Shown here one piece after another: positions 1 through 8,144 of a stretch of DNA of 64,000 nt. The first letter of the stretch is position 1; each line of letters starts with the position of its first letter. This stretch comes from JAWWPG01 sp963820035 (GTDB lineage Bacteria; Actinomycetota; Actinomycetes; Propionibacteriales; Nocardioidaceae): contig CAWFYK010000003.1 of the NCBI GenBank assembly GCA_963820035.1, positions 186,001-250,000 on the forward strand, in the 5' to 3' direction. The position numbers and the translations under genes are program-made. The notes below the pieces were generated by a model. The model saw only the letters and a list, made by a program, of their open reading frames with translations, did no database searches and had not been told where the DNA came from.

Positions 1-1
1 G

Positions 2-196
2 ATGAAGTGCTGCGTGGAGGAGATCACCCCCGACGGCCGGCTGATCCCGTTCTGCGCCTACAACTCCGTCGGCTACCGCGAGCAGGTCCGCGCCGAGCAA
101 TCCGGAGTACCGGTCGCCGACGTGGTGCCCAACGCGCTCCCCCTGCAACCCCAGCTGACGACGACCCCCTACGGCAGCAAGCAGGCTCCCCGATGA
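2..196 (+). CDS. Radical SAM protein, C-terminal end only (Tes/MJ0619-like)
   Basis: Only the last ~64 codons are inside the window; the frame is open from the first base, so the ATG at 2 is internal. The visible tail has CC followed by a TPDGRLIPFCAYN-type stretch, which resembles the C-terminal cysteine-containing end of Tes-like (tetraether lipid synthase/MJ0619-type) radical SAM proteins. The N-terminal CxxxCxxC cluster lies upstream and cannot be checked. The stop overlaps the next start as ATGA, so it is translationally coupled to the methyltransferase. Family assignment from a tail alone is tentative; another radical SAM family is possible. Confidence 0.55.
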   Translation: MKCCVEEITPDGRLIPFCAYNSVGYREQVRAEQSGVPVADVVPNALPLQPQLTTTPYGSKQAPR

Positions 197-996
197 GTGC
201 GCCCATGGACGCCCAGACGCTCAAGGCGTGCTGCGCCGCCGGCTACTCCTCCGACCTGGTCTCCCTGCTGCTCGGCGACAGCTACCACCCGGGCGGGCTC
301 ACCCTGACTCGGCAGCTGTTCGACCGCGTTGGGTTGACTGCCGGGCAGCGCCTGGTCGACGTGGCCTCGGGGAGAGGCACCAGCGCCCTGCTCGCGGCCC
401 GTGAGTACGGCGCCCGCGTCGACGGCATCGACCTCTCGGCGGCTAACGTCGCCCTCGCCACCGGAGCCGCGGCATCCGCCGGCCTCACCGACCGTGCCGA
501 CTTCCACCTGGGCGACGCCGAGAACCTGCCGCTCCCCGACCGGTGCGCGGACGTGGTGCTCTGCGAGTGCGCGTTGTGCACCTTCCCCGACAAGCCCACC
601 GCGATCGCGGAGATGGCCCGCCTCCTGGTCCCTAAAGGCAGGATCGGCATCACCGACGTCGCTGCCGACCGCAGTCGGCTCCCCGACGAGCTGACCGGAC
701 TCACCGCCTGGATCGCCTGCGTCGCCGACGCCCGCCCGCTGACCGAGTATGCCGACCTGGCCGCCTCTGCCGGCCTGCGCATGCTGACCACGGAACCTCA
801 CACCGACGCTCTGAGCCGGATGATCGACCAGGTCGAGGCCAGGCTCGAGCTGCTCCGGATGACCGCCAGGCCCCGCCTGGAGGCGCTCGGGGTCGATTTC
901 GCGAAGGCCGCCCCGGTGCTCGGTGCCGCTCGCGACGCCGTACGTGACGGTGCGCTCGACTACGTGCTGCTCGTCGCGGAGAAGCCATGCGAGTGA
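193..996 (+). CDS. ArsM-like class I SAM-dependent methyltransferase
   Basis: 267 residues from the ATG that overlaps the upstream stop. The SAM-binding glycine motif VDVASGRGTSA is at about 55-65, with the acidic motif GIDLS at 78-82. Cysteines are unusually conserved in pattern: CC at 13-14, CECALC at 124-129 next to FPDK, and IAC at 176. This resembles arsenite methyltransferases (ArsM), which bind a metalloid through several cysteines, so a soft-metal or thiol-type substrate is possible. An HPGG motif at 32-35 also fits that group. The start gives a 4-base overlap with the radical SAM gene; the 3' end overlaps the SRPBCC gene by 10 bases. The substrate is unknown; the lipid-gene neighbours suggest a membrane-linked product. 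Confidence 0.7.
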   Translation: MSAPMDAQTLKACCAAGYSSDLVSLLLGDSYHPGGLTLTRQLFDRVGLTAGQRLVDVASGRGTSALLAAREYGARVDGIDLSAANVALATGAAASAGLTDRADFHLGDAENLPLPDRCADVVLCECALCTFPDKPTAIAEMARLLVPKGRIGITDVAADRSRLPDELTGLTAWIACVADARPLTEYADLAASAGLRMLTTEPHTDALSRMIDQVEARLELLRMTARPRLEALGVDFAKAAPVLGAARDAVRDGALDYVLLVAEKPCE

Positions 997-1568
997 GCCG
1001 TCTCCTCACCGGGGCAGGCCTCCTCGTCGCGGCCGGCGCCGCCGGCTATGTCGGCCTGGTGACCGGTCGCCTCGACCTCGACCTCGGGATCGGGCGGCGG
1101 ACCCGCCCCCTCGGCCCCTTGGTCGTCGAGGTTGCCGCACCCCGCGAGGTCGTCTACGCCGCCGCCACCCTGCCGTACGCCGAGCGTCGGCCGCGCGCCA
1201 TGGCCGAGAAGGTGCAGATCCTCGAGCGCGGCGACGGGATGGTGCTCGCGGCCCACCGCACGCCCGTCGGCGGCGGGCTGGTCGCCGTGACCGTCGAGAC
1301 GGTGACCTTCACCCCGCCCGAACGCATCGGCTTTCGCTTGGTGCGCGGCCCGGTGCCGTACGTCGCGGAAACCTTTGCGTTCGAGGAGACCCCTGGGGGA
1401 ACCAGGCTGACCTACACCGGCGAGCTCGGTACCGACCTGGGCGCGCTCGGCCAGCGGTGGGGCGATGTCGTCGCACGCAGCTGGGTCGGCACGGTGCGCC
1501 AGTCCTTGGAGACCATCCGCACCGAGAGCGAACGCCGATCCGCAGGCAAGCCGAGGCCGCGCCGATGA
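987..1568 (+). CDS. SRPBCC-family (START-like) protein with N-terminal hydrophobic segment
   Basis: 193 residues. The N-terminus has two Arg-containing starts followed by a hydrophobic stretch (about residues 6-26), a membrane anchor or signal. The rest has the strand/helix pattern of SRPBCC ligand-binding folds, including PLVVEVAAPREVVY near 42-56 and a RIGFRLVRGPVPY segment. Such proteins bind hydrophobic ligands and often act with lipid or polyketide enzymes. It overlaps both neighbours, so it belongs to the same translationally coupled cassette. No catalytic residues can be assigned. Role inferred: holding or presenting a lipid intermediate. Confidence 0.65.
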   Translation: MRVSRLLTGAGLLVAAGAAGYVGLVTGRLDLDLGIGRRTRPLGPLVVEVAAPREVVYAAATLPYAERRPRAMAEKVQILERGDGMVLAAHRTPVGGGLVAVTVETVTFTPPERIGFRLVRGPVPYVAETFAFEETPGGTRLTYTGELGTDLGALGQRWGDVVARSWVGTVRQSLETIRTESERRSAGKPRPRR

Positions 1569-1578
1569 GCTGCGCCCC

Positions 1579-2271
1579 GTGCTGAGGCGCGGCCGCCGCG
1601 ACGACGGTGCCGGTTCGAGCCGCGCGGCCAGCGACTACCTGCTTCACGACCTTGCCGCCGGAGGTTGGCGCCCGGGGGCGTGGGGTCGGTTCCTCGGCGC
1701 GGCGGCCGAACGCTCGGTCGAGCAGGCTCGACTGCATCCGCGCGCCTTGGCCGAGGTGAGCGCGCTTCACGGCCTGCTCCTGGCCGTGGCCCCGCCGTCG
1801 GGTCGGCGCTGGGTCTCGACCAGCTGGCTACTGGCGAGCACGCACCTGGGGCTCCTGGAAGTTCGCTCCCATCTCGGCCCGGCCGACCTCCTGACCCTGG
1901 CCCGCGGCAACCTCCCCGCGGTCGTCAGCGCTCGGCACCCGTGGCTGGCAAGTCTCGCCCTGGCCACCGACTTCGTCGACGGGAGGCTCGCCAGGCGCAC
2001 CGGCACGACCACGCCGTTCGGCGCCTACGCCGACGTCTTCGCCGACGCCGCCTTCTGGATCTGGTTCACCACCGACCGTGAGAACCGCCGCCCCCTCAGG
2101 GTCGCGGCTGCCGCGACCTGGTTCGTGCCCGTCGGCGCGGTGACGGCAGTCAGCATCGCGAGAGGCCGGATGGTCGACGCTCCTCGCCCGCGCTGGGTCC
2201 GGCCAGCTGCCACCCTGCAGGTGCTCCTCGCCGTCCGCGCGCTGTGGCGAGCACAGCGGCGCGTTGTCTGA
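1579..2271 (+). CDS. CDP-alcohol phosphatidyltransferase family protein
   Basis: About 230 residues. It carries the complete family signature DG-x2-AR-x8-G-x3-D-x3-D, read as DGRLAR...G...D...D around residues 134-157, which in this family binds divalent metal and transfers a phosphatidyl or other phospho-alcohol group from a CDP-activated donor. Hydrophobic segments follow, as expected for a membrane enzyme. The GTG at 1579 sits 11 bases after the SRPBCC stop; the frame is open upstream to an ATG at 1465, but that would overlap about 100 bases of the previous gene. As last gene of the cassette it supports a phospholipid or lipid-headgroup pathway. Confidence 0.72.
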   Translation: MLRRGRRDDGAGSSRAASDYLLHDLAAGGWRPGAWGRFLGAAAERSVEQARLHPRALAEVSALHGLLLAVAPPSGRRWVSTSWLLASTHLGLLEVRSHLGPADLLTLARGNLPAVVSARHPWLASLALATDFVDGRLARRTGTTTPFGAYADVFADAAFWIWFTTDRENRRPLRVAAAATWFVPVGAVTAVSIARGRMVDAPRPRWVRPAATLQVLLAVRALWRAQRRVV

Positions 2272-2393
2272 CATACCGCGGTTGTGTAACCGCGCTCACC
2301 GACCGCGACACGGCACCGGGGAAGCATTCAGCGTGTCAGCCACGAGAGCGGTCACCGGATCCGACCTCGCCCAGTACGAACAAGGAGATCCTC

Positions 2394-2944
2394 ATGACCC
2401 GCACGACCACGCCCAGCGGTGTTGGGCACAGCGGTCTTGGTCGGGCCATCCTCATCGGTACCGTCGCCGGGGTGATCGCCTCACTGGTGATGGCGACGTA
2501 CGCGATGATGGCCGCCTACTTCAAGGACACGGGCTTCTTCACTCCGCTGTACCACATCGCCTCCCTCGTCACGAACGACGGAAACATGATGAAGTCGATG
2601 AAGGCCGACCAGATGAACGGCGACGCCTTCACGTTCCTGTTCGGTCCCGCCATCCTCGGCGCGATGATCCACATGATGACCGGCGCCATGCACGGCGCCG
2701 TGTTCGGCGTGATCGCCTCCCGGCTGCGTATGGGTCTGGCCGCCTGGCCGGCGTCGGGATGGTCTACGGGTTCCTGGTCTTCGTGATGAGCGCCTACATC
2801 GGCCTGCCGCTGGCAGCTGCGATCTTCAACAGCGGCGATCCGATCAAGAACATGGCCGAGATGGCTGGCTGGGGCACCTTCATCATCGAGCACCTGATGT
2901 ACGGCGTGACCCTCCGGCATCACCTCGATCTGCCAACCGTGTGA
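2394..2944 (+). pseudogene. Small multi-span membrane protein, frameshifted
   Basis: A good start (ATG with AAGGAG about 7 bases upstream) opens a protein with hydrophobic helices at about residues 17-45 and 80-110. Near 2740-2748 the reading frame must move back one base to continue into a second hydrophobic half with GMVYGFLVFVMSAYIGLP and a final amphipathic tail ending at 2944. Read across the shift, the protein has about 180 residues and four probable membrane spans. I do not recognise the family. Either one base is missing in the assembly or the gene is dead. Confidence 0.6.
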
Positions 2945-3241
2945 CGTTATTCCGGGCCAGCAAAGGCGGGCTTAGTGAGTGGGAGTGGGACGAAGTGCGG
3001 AGGCGAGAACGAGGGCGGGGTTCGGAGTCGGACGGCTGGTGAGCGTGATCGATGCGGGATGTCGGGCAGACGTAGGCGTTGCGGGAGTGGATGCATACCT
3101 GCCTCTCGATCCGGTGAGCCGCGGTCGACGGCTGGCGTGTGCGTAGCTTTACCGAAGAGCTCCTGCCGATGCGAGCCCGTCGCCCGGAGCGTCGCTGCCG
3201 GCCATCCGCAGAATCGAACACGCGCCTCTGCCGGCCAGTCG

Positions 3242-4219
3242 TCAACCCGCCGAGCCATCATCCTTCTCGGCGGCGAAGGTCCTTGGTGCCAGCGCCTCCA
3301 GGATCTCCGCCGTCACTGGGTTAACTGTGTCGTCCGGCTCGATGTAGTGCTTCTTGGTGATCTGCGAAGACGTGTGACCCAGCATCTCCGCGGCAAGGTC
3401 GGCACCGCCCGCTCGGTCGATCACCGTGGCCACGGTGCGCCGGAAGGAGTGCGGGGTCACTCTGGTAATGCCTATGTCCGCAAGCACCGCGCGCAGGCGT
3501 CGTCTGACGTTGTTCGTGGTGAGCGGCGTGCCATTGCGACTGAAGAAGATCAGGTGCTCGGGGTCCTCGTGGGCGATCAGCACGAGCCGCTGACGCAACA
3601 CAGCCGCCGTGAACGACTGAACGGAGACGGTCCGGGTCGAGCTCGCTGTCTTGGGATGCGCCTGTCTGTGCGTCGGCTTTCCCGCGGGAGAGACAATGGT
3701 GCCGCAGATGCGCAATGTCGCCGGCGAGACCGTGACGTCGACATCGCGGCGGCGGATCGCCAGCACCTCGCCAATGCGAGCCGAGGTACCGAGCATCACC
3801 TCGATGATCGCCTCGAGCTGGCCATCGGGCTTTGGACCGGAAAGCCCACTCCCTCGCCGCCATTCACGAACAGCGCGACGAATCGCCTCGACCTCCAGTT
3901 GGCGCATGTTGCGCTCGTACAGCGCCCTTGTACTAGGCGCCAGCTTGCCCTCCAGATCCAGGTCGGCGAGCCACACCTCGACGAGCCGCGCGAACGTCGA
4001 GTCGCCGGTCAGCTCCCCCGCGGCGACATGGCTCCCCCGTTGCGCAACCACGGCCTTGAGCGCCCGCTCCGCCGCCTTCCTGGTCGCGCCGGTCGCCGAG
4101 ACTCGCCGGACCTGCCCGTCATCGTCACGAAAGCGCGTGCGTGCCTGGACCTGACCGTTGGCAGTCTTGACGTAGGTGAACTCTCCGAAGGTGCCGATCG
4201 GAGTCCGCGGCCTACCCAC
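3242..4219 (-). CDS. int: Tyrosine recombinase/integrase with internal deletion in the core-binding domain
   Basis: 325 residues. The catalytic domain looks complete: Arg in GTSARIGEVL, His-x-x-Arg in TPHSFRR, His in LGHTSSQ and Tyr in KKHYIEP. An N-terminal AP2-like/arm-binding region is present (about 1-60). However the core-binding domain stops at RNMRQL and jumps straight to EVEAIRRA, where integrases of this type normally have some 70-80 further residues; total length is short against the usual ~400. An in-frame deletion is the simplest reading, so recombination activity is doubtful. It lies just downstream of an excisionase gene (6-base gap), both leftward, with a tRNA-Met att core about 180 bases upstream of the excisionase. 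Confidence 0.85.
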   Translation of the reverse strand: MGRPRTPIGTFGEFTYVKTANGQVQARTRFRDDDGQVRRVSATGATRKAAERALKAVVAQRGSHVAAGELTGDSTFARLVEVWLADLDLEGKLAPSTRALYERNMRQLEVEAIRRAVREWRRGSGLSGPKPDGQLEAIIEVMLGTSARIGEVLAIRRRDVDVTVSPATLRICGTIVSPAGKPTHRQAHPKTASSTRTVSVQSFTAAVLRQRLVLIAHEDPEHLIFFSRNGTPLTTNNVRRRLRAVLADIGITRVTPHSFRRTVATVIDRAGGADLAAEMLGHTSSQITKKHYIEPDDTVNPVTAEILEALAPRTFAAEKDDGSAG

Positions 4220-4225
4220 GGCAAA

Positions 4226-4456
4226 TCACCGCCCCGCGACCCCGCGTTCCGGTTCCTGCTCGCGCTGCTCCGTGAGCCACTCGTGGACGTCGCTGACGAA
4301 GAAGCGAAGCTGACGCCCCACATGGATCGCACGCGGCCCCTTGCCGGTGATCCGCCAGTCGTACAACGTCTTGACCGGCACGTGAAGGTACTCGGAGAGC
4401 TCGTCGATGCTCAGCAGCGGCTCGAGGCCGCTCAACGTTGGTGCAATGGTCGCCAC
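4226..4456 (-). CDS. xis: Excisionase / MerR-AlpA-like helix-turn-helix protein
   Basis: 76 residues with a winged helix-turn-helix core: LLSIDELSEYLHVPVKTLYDWRITGKGP, then RAIHVGRQLRF and a terminal acidic helix. This is the standard form of small excisionases that bend att DNA and direct the integrase towards excision. It directly precedes the integrase on the same strand. The protein looks intact although its integrase partner is internally deleted. Confidence 0.82.
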   Translation of the reverse strand: MATIAPTLSGLEPLLSIDELSEYLHVPVKTLYDWRITGKGPRAIHVGRQLRFFVSDVHEWLTEQREQEPERGVAGR

Positions 4457-4632
4457 CGGACGAAGGTGGACACGCGTGTCCAGGCGACTCGGCGGCTCTC
4501 GGAGTCAGTCGGCGTTCAACGCGCGGACCGAGCCTCCATGCCGCTCCTGGACGGGGTTTTTGGACACTAAGTGGACACTTGATCAAGTCTCTAAAGGCTT
4601 TCGGCTCGGAATCCGTAGATCCGAGCCTGAAA

Positions 4633-4680
4633 TTCGTAGCGGGGGCAGGATTTGAACCTGCGACCTCTGGGTTATGAGTG
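4633..4680 (-). other. att core: 3' end of a tRNA-Met(CAT) gene
   Basis: On the minus strand this reads the anticodon loop CTCATAA, the 3' anticodon arm, T-arm (GGTTCAAAT) and acceptor end of a tRNA-Met ending in GCTAC. The 5' half is absent: the bases upstream of the loop cannot pair with the 3' stem CCCAG. It is therefore an attachment-site remnant, not a tRNA gene. 45 bases are identical to the copy at 55646-55690, and the copy at 7908-7952 differs by one base. Confidence 0.8.
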
Positions 4681-4937
4681 AAACGGTCCGTTGGGTTCGT
4701 AGTCCTCTCCAACACGCTCAAGTGTGAGCCGATGTGAGGAATCATCGCAGGTCACGTGCCCTTTCGAGTTTTCGTGGACCCTCGCCGCTCTTCGTGGGCT
4801 TCCGGCAAGGTTTGCTGACATCTCGCTGACATCGGAAAGGGCCGCGTGGTTCATGCTCGACGACGATTTCCCCGCCGACGACAACCCATCGCCGCATGCG
4901 GATCCTTGGCCGGGACGCTCCTCGGGAAGCACGCCGG

Positions 4938-5285
4938 CTACAGCTGCAGGTGGAGTCGCAGCGCGTCGTCGAGGTGAGCCATGACGTCAGACGGGACCTG
5001 TCCGAGGACGGCGCCCAGGCGCTCAACGGCGATCGAGCGGACCTGTTCGGCCTGCGCCTTAGAGTCCTGCCGAAGCCCGGTCGCGGAAGCGGAAAGCAAA
5101 GTCTGGAAGGGAAACACTCGGGCGGTACTGCTGGTGACCGGTACGACCGTGACCACCCCACGGTCGAGTCGTGCCGCGACCGAGTTCGCACGATCGTTGC
5201 TCACGATGACGACGGGACGCCGCTTGTTCGCTTCGTTGCCCCGAACGGGATCTAGATCGGCGAGCCTGACCTCACCGCGCAGCAT
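4938..5285 (-). CDS. mazF: MazF/PemK-family endoribonuclease toxin
   Basis: About 115 residues from the ATG beginning MLRGEVRLADL; an in-frame ATG 12 bases upstream (5297) is an alternative. The MazF fold is visible: RGEV at the N-terminus, RPVVIVSND loop, VVTVVPVTSS strand and a C-terminal helix. MazF enzymes cleave mRNA at short motifs and are neutralised by the antitoxin encoded just upstream. It overlaps the antitoxin gene by 14 bases, the usual coupled antitoxin-toxin order. Both genes appear intact, unlike the related pair at 6013-6546. Likely stabilises the integrated element. Confidence 0.82.
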   Translation of the reverse strand: MLRGEVRLADLDPVRGNEANKRRPVVIVSNDRANSVAARLDRGVVTVVPVTSSTARVFPFQTLLSASATGLRQDSKAQAEQVRSIAVERLGAVLGQVPSDVMAHLDDALRLHLQL

Positions 5286-5502
5286 CGGCGATCCCATCAG
5301 CTGCGGTCACGTCCCATGCCTTGTGATTGCCGGAGGCTTCCCATTCGTTCCAAGCGGCCTCGTAGTCCTGGTCCAACTCCGGGAGGCGCAACATGCGGAC
5401 GGCGCGATGCAGTGCGGCCGACCTCGAGGGGAGTCCCGCGGTGCGGACGAACTCGTCGAGGATCGCCACATCTTCATCCGGCAGGCTGACACTGAGTTTC
5501 AT
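5272..5502 (-). CDS. mazE: MazE-type ribbon-helix-helix antitoxin
   Basis: 76 residues. The N-terminus MKLSVSLPDEDVAILDEFV followed by SRSAALHRAVRML is a classic ribbon-helix-helix DNA-binding dimerisation unit; the acidic C-terminal tail (EAAWNEWEASGNHKAWDV) would wrap the toxin. Only six bases separate a TAGCAT -10-like element from its ATG, so its transcript may be leaderless. Confidence 0.82.
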   Translation of the reverse strand: MKLSVSLPDEDVAILDEFVRTAGLPSRSAALHRAVRMLRLPELDQDYEAAWNEWEASGNHKAWDVTAADGIADAAR

Positions 5503-5508
5503 ACCGCA

Positions 5509-5528
5509 ATGCTACCGGAGTAGTACTA
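5509..5528 (-). promoter_or_regulatory. Candidate mazEF promoter and operator
   Basis: On the minus strand a TAGCAT hexamer (5514-5509) lies six bases before the mazE ATG, as in leaderless actinobacterial promoters (TAnnnT). Just upstream is the perfect 8-base palindrome TAGTACTA (5521-5528), a plausible autoregulatory site for a ribbon-helix-helix antitoxin. No good -35 is evident. Confidence 0.4.
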
Positions 5529-6012
5529 ATTGCAGCGCATGGCGACCCGTTGACGCGAACATGATCCCGAAAACGGACCTCGCCCGCTCGACAGCGACAT
5601 CAACACACCCCCTAACCCCCTAAACCCTCGGTACCGGACGTCTTGTTGCCAGCCGGCCGAGATTCGTGCCCCGTTCAGGTCGTGGGGTGATCGCTGCTTG
5701 GCGGACCGGTGAGGACTTTGGGCACGTACTCGAGCAGCTGGAGCCTGCTGTCGAAAGTGCGGCTGGCGACCATCTCGAGGCCGACGTCGGGATACCTCTA
5801 CGGTGCGCAACTACCTCATTCTGGCTCAGCCGGATCGTCGTGACCGGACGGGGCTCCTGACAACTCCAGATTCGATCTCGACACGGACCTCGAGGCCTGG
5901 GCATCCCCGCAGTGCCATCGCAACCGCGCCATCGCGCGCAGCGCGGCCCTCGCGGCCATCGCGAGAAACCCCGGGAAGACCGGCTTGCATGCCACTGTGG
6001 TAACGCTTTGGT
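5529..6012. other. Intergenic stretch, no gene supported
   Basis: About 480 bases between the two toxin-antitoxin loci. Only short, low-quality open frames occur on either strand, with no motif I recognise and no convincing start. I see no RNA gene or repeat here. Confidence 0.5.
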
Positions 6013-6248
6013 ATGAGCGTCCAGATCGCCGTCCGGCTGCCCGACGACCTGGTCGCCTTTGTCGACGATCTCGTCAGCCATGGCGACGCTGCGAGCCGAG
6101 CTGCCGTAGTGTCGCGAGCCCTCGAGCGCGAGCGTCGCCGCACCGTCGCTGAACGTGACGCAGCCATCCTCGCGGCGCCGGCCCCGACGCCGACCTGGAC
6201 CGCCTCGCCGAGTTCACAGCCGCACTATCGACGGGTGACCTCGACTGA
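6013..6248 (+). pseudogene. MazE-type antitoxin, frameshifted
   Basis: Opens as MSVQIAVRLPDDLVAFVDDL with a ribbon-helix-helix pattern through SRALERERRR. Near 6178 the frame breaks; one frame over, the expected antitoxin tail (DADLDRLAEFTAALSTGDLD) continues to a TGA at 6246-6248, which overlaps the toxin ATG as ATGA/TGATG. A single-base change in a GC-rich run explains it. In its present form the tail that would bind toxin is lost. Confidence 0.7.
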
Positions 6249-6546
6249 TGCGGCCGATCCACGCCGCTCGCCTGGACAAGACGCGACCGGTGCTGATCCT
6301 CACTCGTGAAGTCGTGCGCCCCCACCTGAGCCGGGTCACCGTCGCGCCCACACCACCACCATCCGCGGCCTGTCCACAGAGGTGCCGGTCGGCGTGGCAA
6401 ACGGGTTACAGCAAGCCAGCGTGGTGAGCTGCGACAACATCGTCACCGTTCCCGCCAGTGCACTCGGCCGCCACCTGGGCTACCTGCTCGGGGAGCAGGA
6501 GATCGCGCTAGCGAACGCGATCCGGGCCGCATTCGACCTCGACTGA
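6248..6546 (+). pseudogene. MazF-family toxin, frameshifted
   Basis: Starts MRPIHAARLDKTRPVLILTRE, a typical MazF N-terminus. After VTVAP the frame breaks in an ACC repeat (about 6349); the other frame continues TTTIRGLSTEVPVG...NIVTVPASALG and ends LANAIRAAFDLD with TGA at 6544-6546. Both members of this pair are broken by single shifts, so the locus is dead if the sequence is right. Confidence 0.72.
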
Positions 6547-6953
6547 AGAGCCCGCCGCTCCTACCAGACCACCCAGAACTGCATAACTCACGTCTGCCGA
6601 TTCGGCTTCGCTGTCGTAGACCAGCTCCACCGGGGGATCTCCATCGCTGTCCGCAGTGGGCCAACTGCAACGGCCTGGCCCTCATCGATACGACGAGGTG
6701 CACGCCGAGCGTTGACCATGTCACCGTCTGCTGACGATCAGGACTCGCCCAAAGATCGCCACTGGACGCCACTCACACGGCCAGGGCCGCCTCGAACTTG
6801 CAGAAGTTGTCACGCCGCGACCACCACAACGACTACATATTGGGGATGGACCGGAGCCAGAACGACCTTCTCGCAGATGTTCACCGCCATGAAAGACACG
6901 TTGCACAGCTGTCACACGGCGGACTCACGGATCGGGGCTGCTAGGTTCACCCC
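6547..6953. other. Intergenic; possible leaderless promoter for the Ddn-like gene
   Basis: No coding region is supported. At the right end TAGGTT (6941-6946) lies seven bases before the ATG at 6954, the spacing expected for a leaderless promoter. There is no clear -35 element and no Shine-Dalgarno sequence before that ATG. Confidence 0.35.
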
Positions 6954-7493
6954 ATGGGTCTAGCGGCCGAACTTGGCTTCGCCCACCACCCGCCGAACAT
7001 GCTCCAACGGCTGGTCCAAGCGCTCGCGGCAACCCGGCTCGGCGCCCGACTGACACCTCGAACCCTGGTGCCGCTCGATCGGCTGAGCACCCGACTCACC
7101 AGCGGCAAGGTGAGCCTCCCGGCGATCCTCGCCGGCCTGCCGGTGCTCGAGCTTGTCACCACCGGCCGCAAGACTGGTCAACGACGTCCTGCCCGCGTCA
7201 TGGCGATCCCGTTCCAGGACACCCTGGCTCTGATCGGAACCAACTTCGGCCAGCCGAACACGCCAGCGTGGGTCGTCAACCTCGAGCACCGCCCACAAGC
7301 GACGGTGGTCTACGGGCGCACGACGCGCGAGGTTGTCGCACGTCCGGCCGACGCTGACGAGCGGGCAGCGGTCATGCTCAGCGCCGAGGCCGTGTTCAGC
7401 GGCGCAACCAAGTACGAACAGCGACTCGACGGCCGTCGCGTGGTGCGCATCTTCGTGCTGGATCCAAGGACGCCACCAACCCGCTGGCGGTGA
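6954..7493 (+). CDS. F420-dependent nitroreductase/deazaflavin oxidoreductase (Ddn family)
   Basis: 179 residues. The central block LELVTTGRKTGQRRPARVMAI, followed by LIGTNFGQPNTPAWVVNLEHRP, is the hallmark of the Ddn-like split-barrel family that uses reduced F420 to reduce quinones, nitro compounds or other substrates. The N-terminal ~45 residues are variable, as usual. Length fits the family. It stands alone between decayed toxin-antitoxin genes and an att core, so it is element cargo with no pathway context. Substrate unknown. Confidence 0.82.
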   Translation: MGLAAELGFAHHPPNMLQRLVQALAATRLGARLTPRTLVPLDRLSTRLTSGKVSLPAILAGLPVLELVTTGRKTGQRRPARVMAIPFQDTLALIGTNFGQPNTPAWVVNLEHRPQATVVYGRTTREVVARPADADERAAVMLSAEAVFSGATKYEQRLDGRRVVRIFVLDPRTPPTRWR

Positions 7494-7906
7494 GCCGGGC
7501 GAGGTTGGGGCAGCTCGCGGAGGCCGACCCGCGTGGCACCAGCCGGGCTCTTCGGTCGTCGAGCCGAGTTGCCGCGTTGACCGAGCGCCCAGCACCACAG
7601 GGTGGAGTCGGTACACGTGACGCAGGTATCGGAAATTGTCCTTCGAGAGCATGGCCAGGGTGCGCGTACGTCGTCGTTCAGCCAGGCGGCCGCGGCGCCG
7701 CCCCAACAACTCGCAATGTCACCGTCAACCAGGACGAGGTCATCTGATTGACCTCTGGGTCAATGGTCGAGAGGTCACCAGAGGTGGCCTATCTAGAACG
7801 GATCTGGGTGCCCATTCGCTGACACGCCGCTGACGCTGCCCAGAAATGGACCAGAGGCGGTCTCTGGATTAGTCCGGAAACCGCCTCTGAACTGCGGTTT
7901 TGCATT
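7494..7906. other. Intergenic, no gene supported
   Basis: About 410 bases between the Ddn-like gene and the second att core. The open frames are short and show no recognisable protein; compositional noise is the best explanation. No RNA or repeat seen. Confidence 0.45.
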
Positions 7907-7957
7907 GGTAGCGGGGGCAGGATTTGAACCCGCGACCTCTGGGTTATGAGTGCCGTA
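7907..7957 (-). other. att core: 3' end of a tRNA-Met(CAT) gene, second copy
   Basis: Minus strand reads the CTCATAA anticodon loop, T-arm and acceptor stem to GGTAGC on the plus strand. It differs by one base from the copies at 4636 and 55646 (AACCCGCG versus AACCTGCG). Outside the tRNA part it shares GTGCCGTA with the 55646 copy, so these two belong to the same element type. The 5' half of the tRNA is missing. An integrase start follows about 190 bases downstream. Confidence 0.8.
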
Positions 7958-8056
7958 ACCCCTCACCAAATGCCCCACATTCCGGCTCACACCCTGTCGA
8001 CACGTGAGCCACCCTGAGCGTAAAGCCGCAGGTCAACCTCACAGCGAGTTTCCGCT

Positions 8057-8086
8057 AACCTTCGCTGACCTTCGCTAGCCTTCGGG
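8057..8086 (+). repeat. Three tandem 10-bp iterons upstream of integrase
   Basis: Three contiguous units read AACCTTCGCT, GACCTTCGCT and AGCCTTCGGG. Equivalent units occur at 55784-55813 at the same position relative to another integrase. Likely integrase arm-type or excisionase binding sites; this is inference. Confidence 0.55.
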
Positions 8087-8144
8087 GCAACGTTTGCGGA
8101 CACTGCGCGGACATCAGGATTTTCAAGTCTCCCAGGAGGCGCCG

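Noticed and set aside
2975..4570. 531-codon open frame on the plus strand
   Set aside because: It lies antisense to the integrase and excisionase genes, which have clear catalytic motifs; high GC keeps the opposite frame open.
4633..4680. Functional tRNA-Met gene (also at 7907 and 55643)
   Set aside because: The 5' half is absent at all three sites and the base pairs needed for the anticodon stem cannot form.
8057..8086. CRISPR-like array
   Set aside because: The units are contiguous 10-mers with no spacers and only three copies; they fit iterons. No CRISPR array or cas gene was seen in the window.
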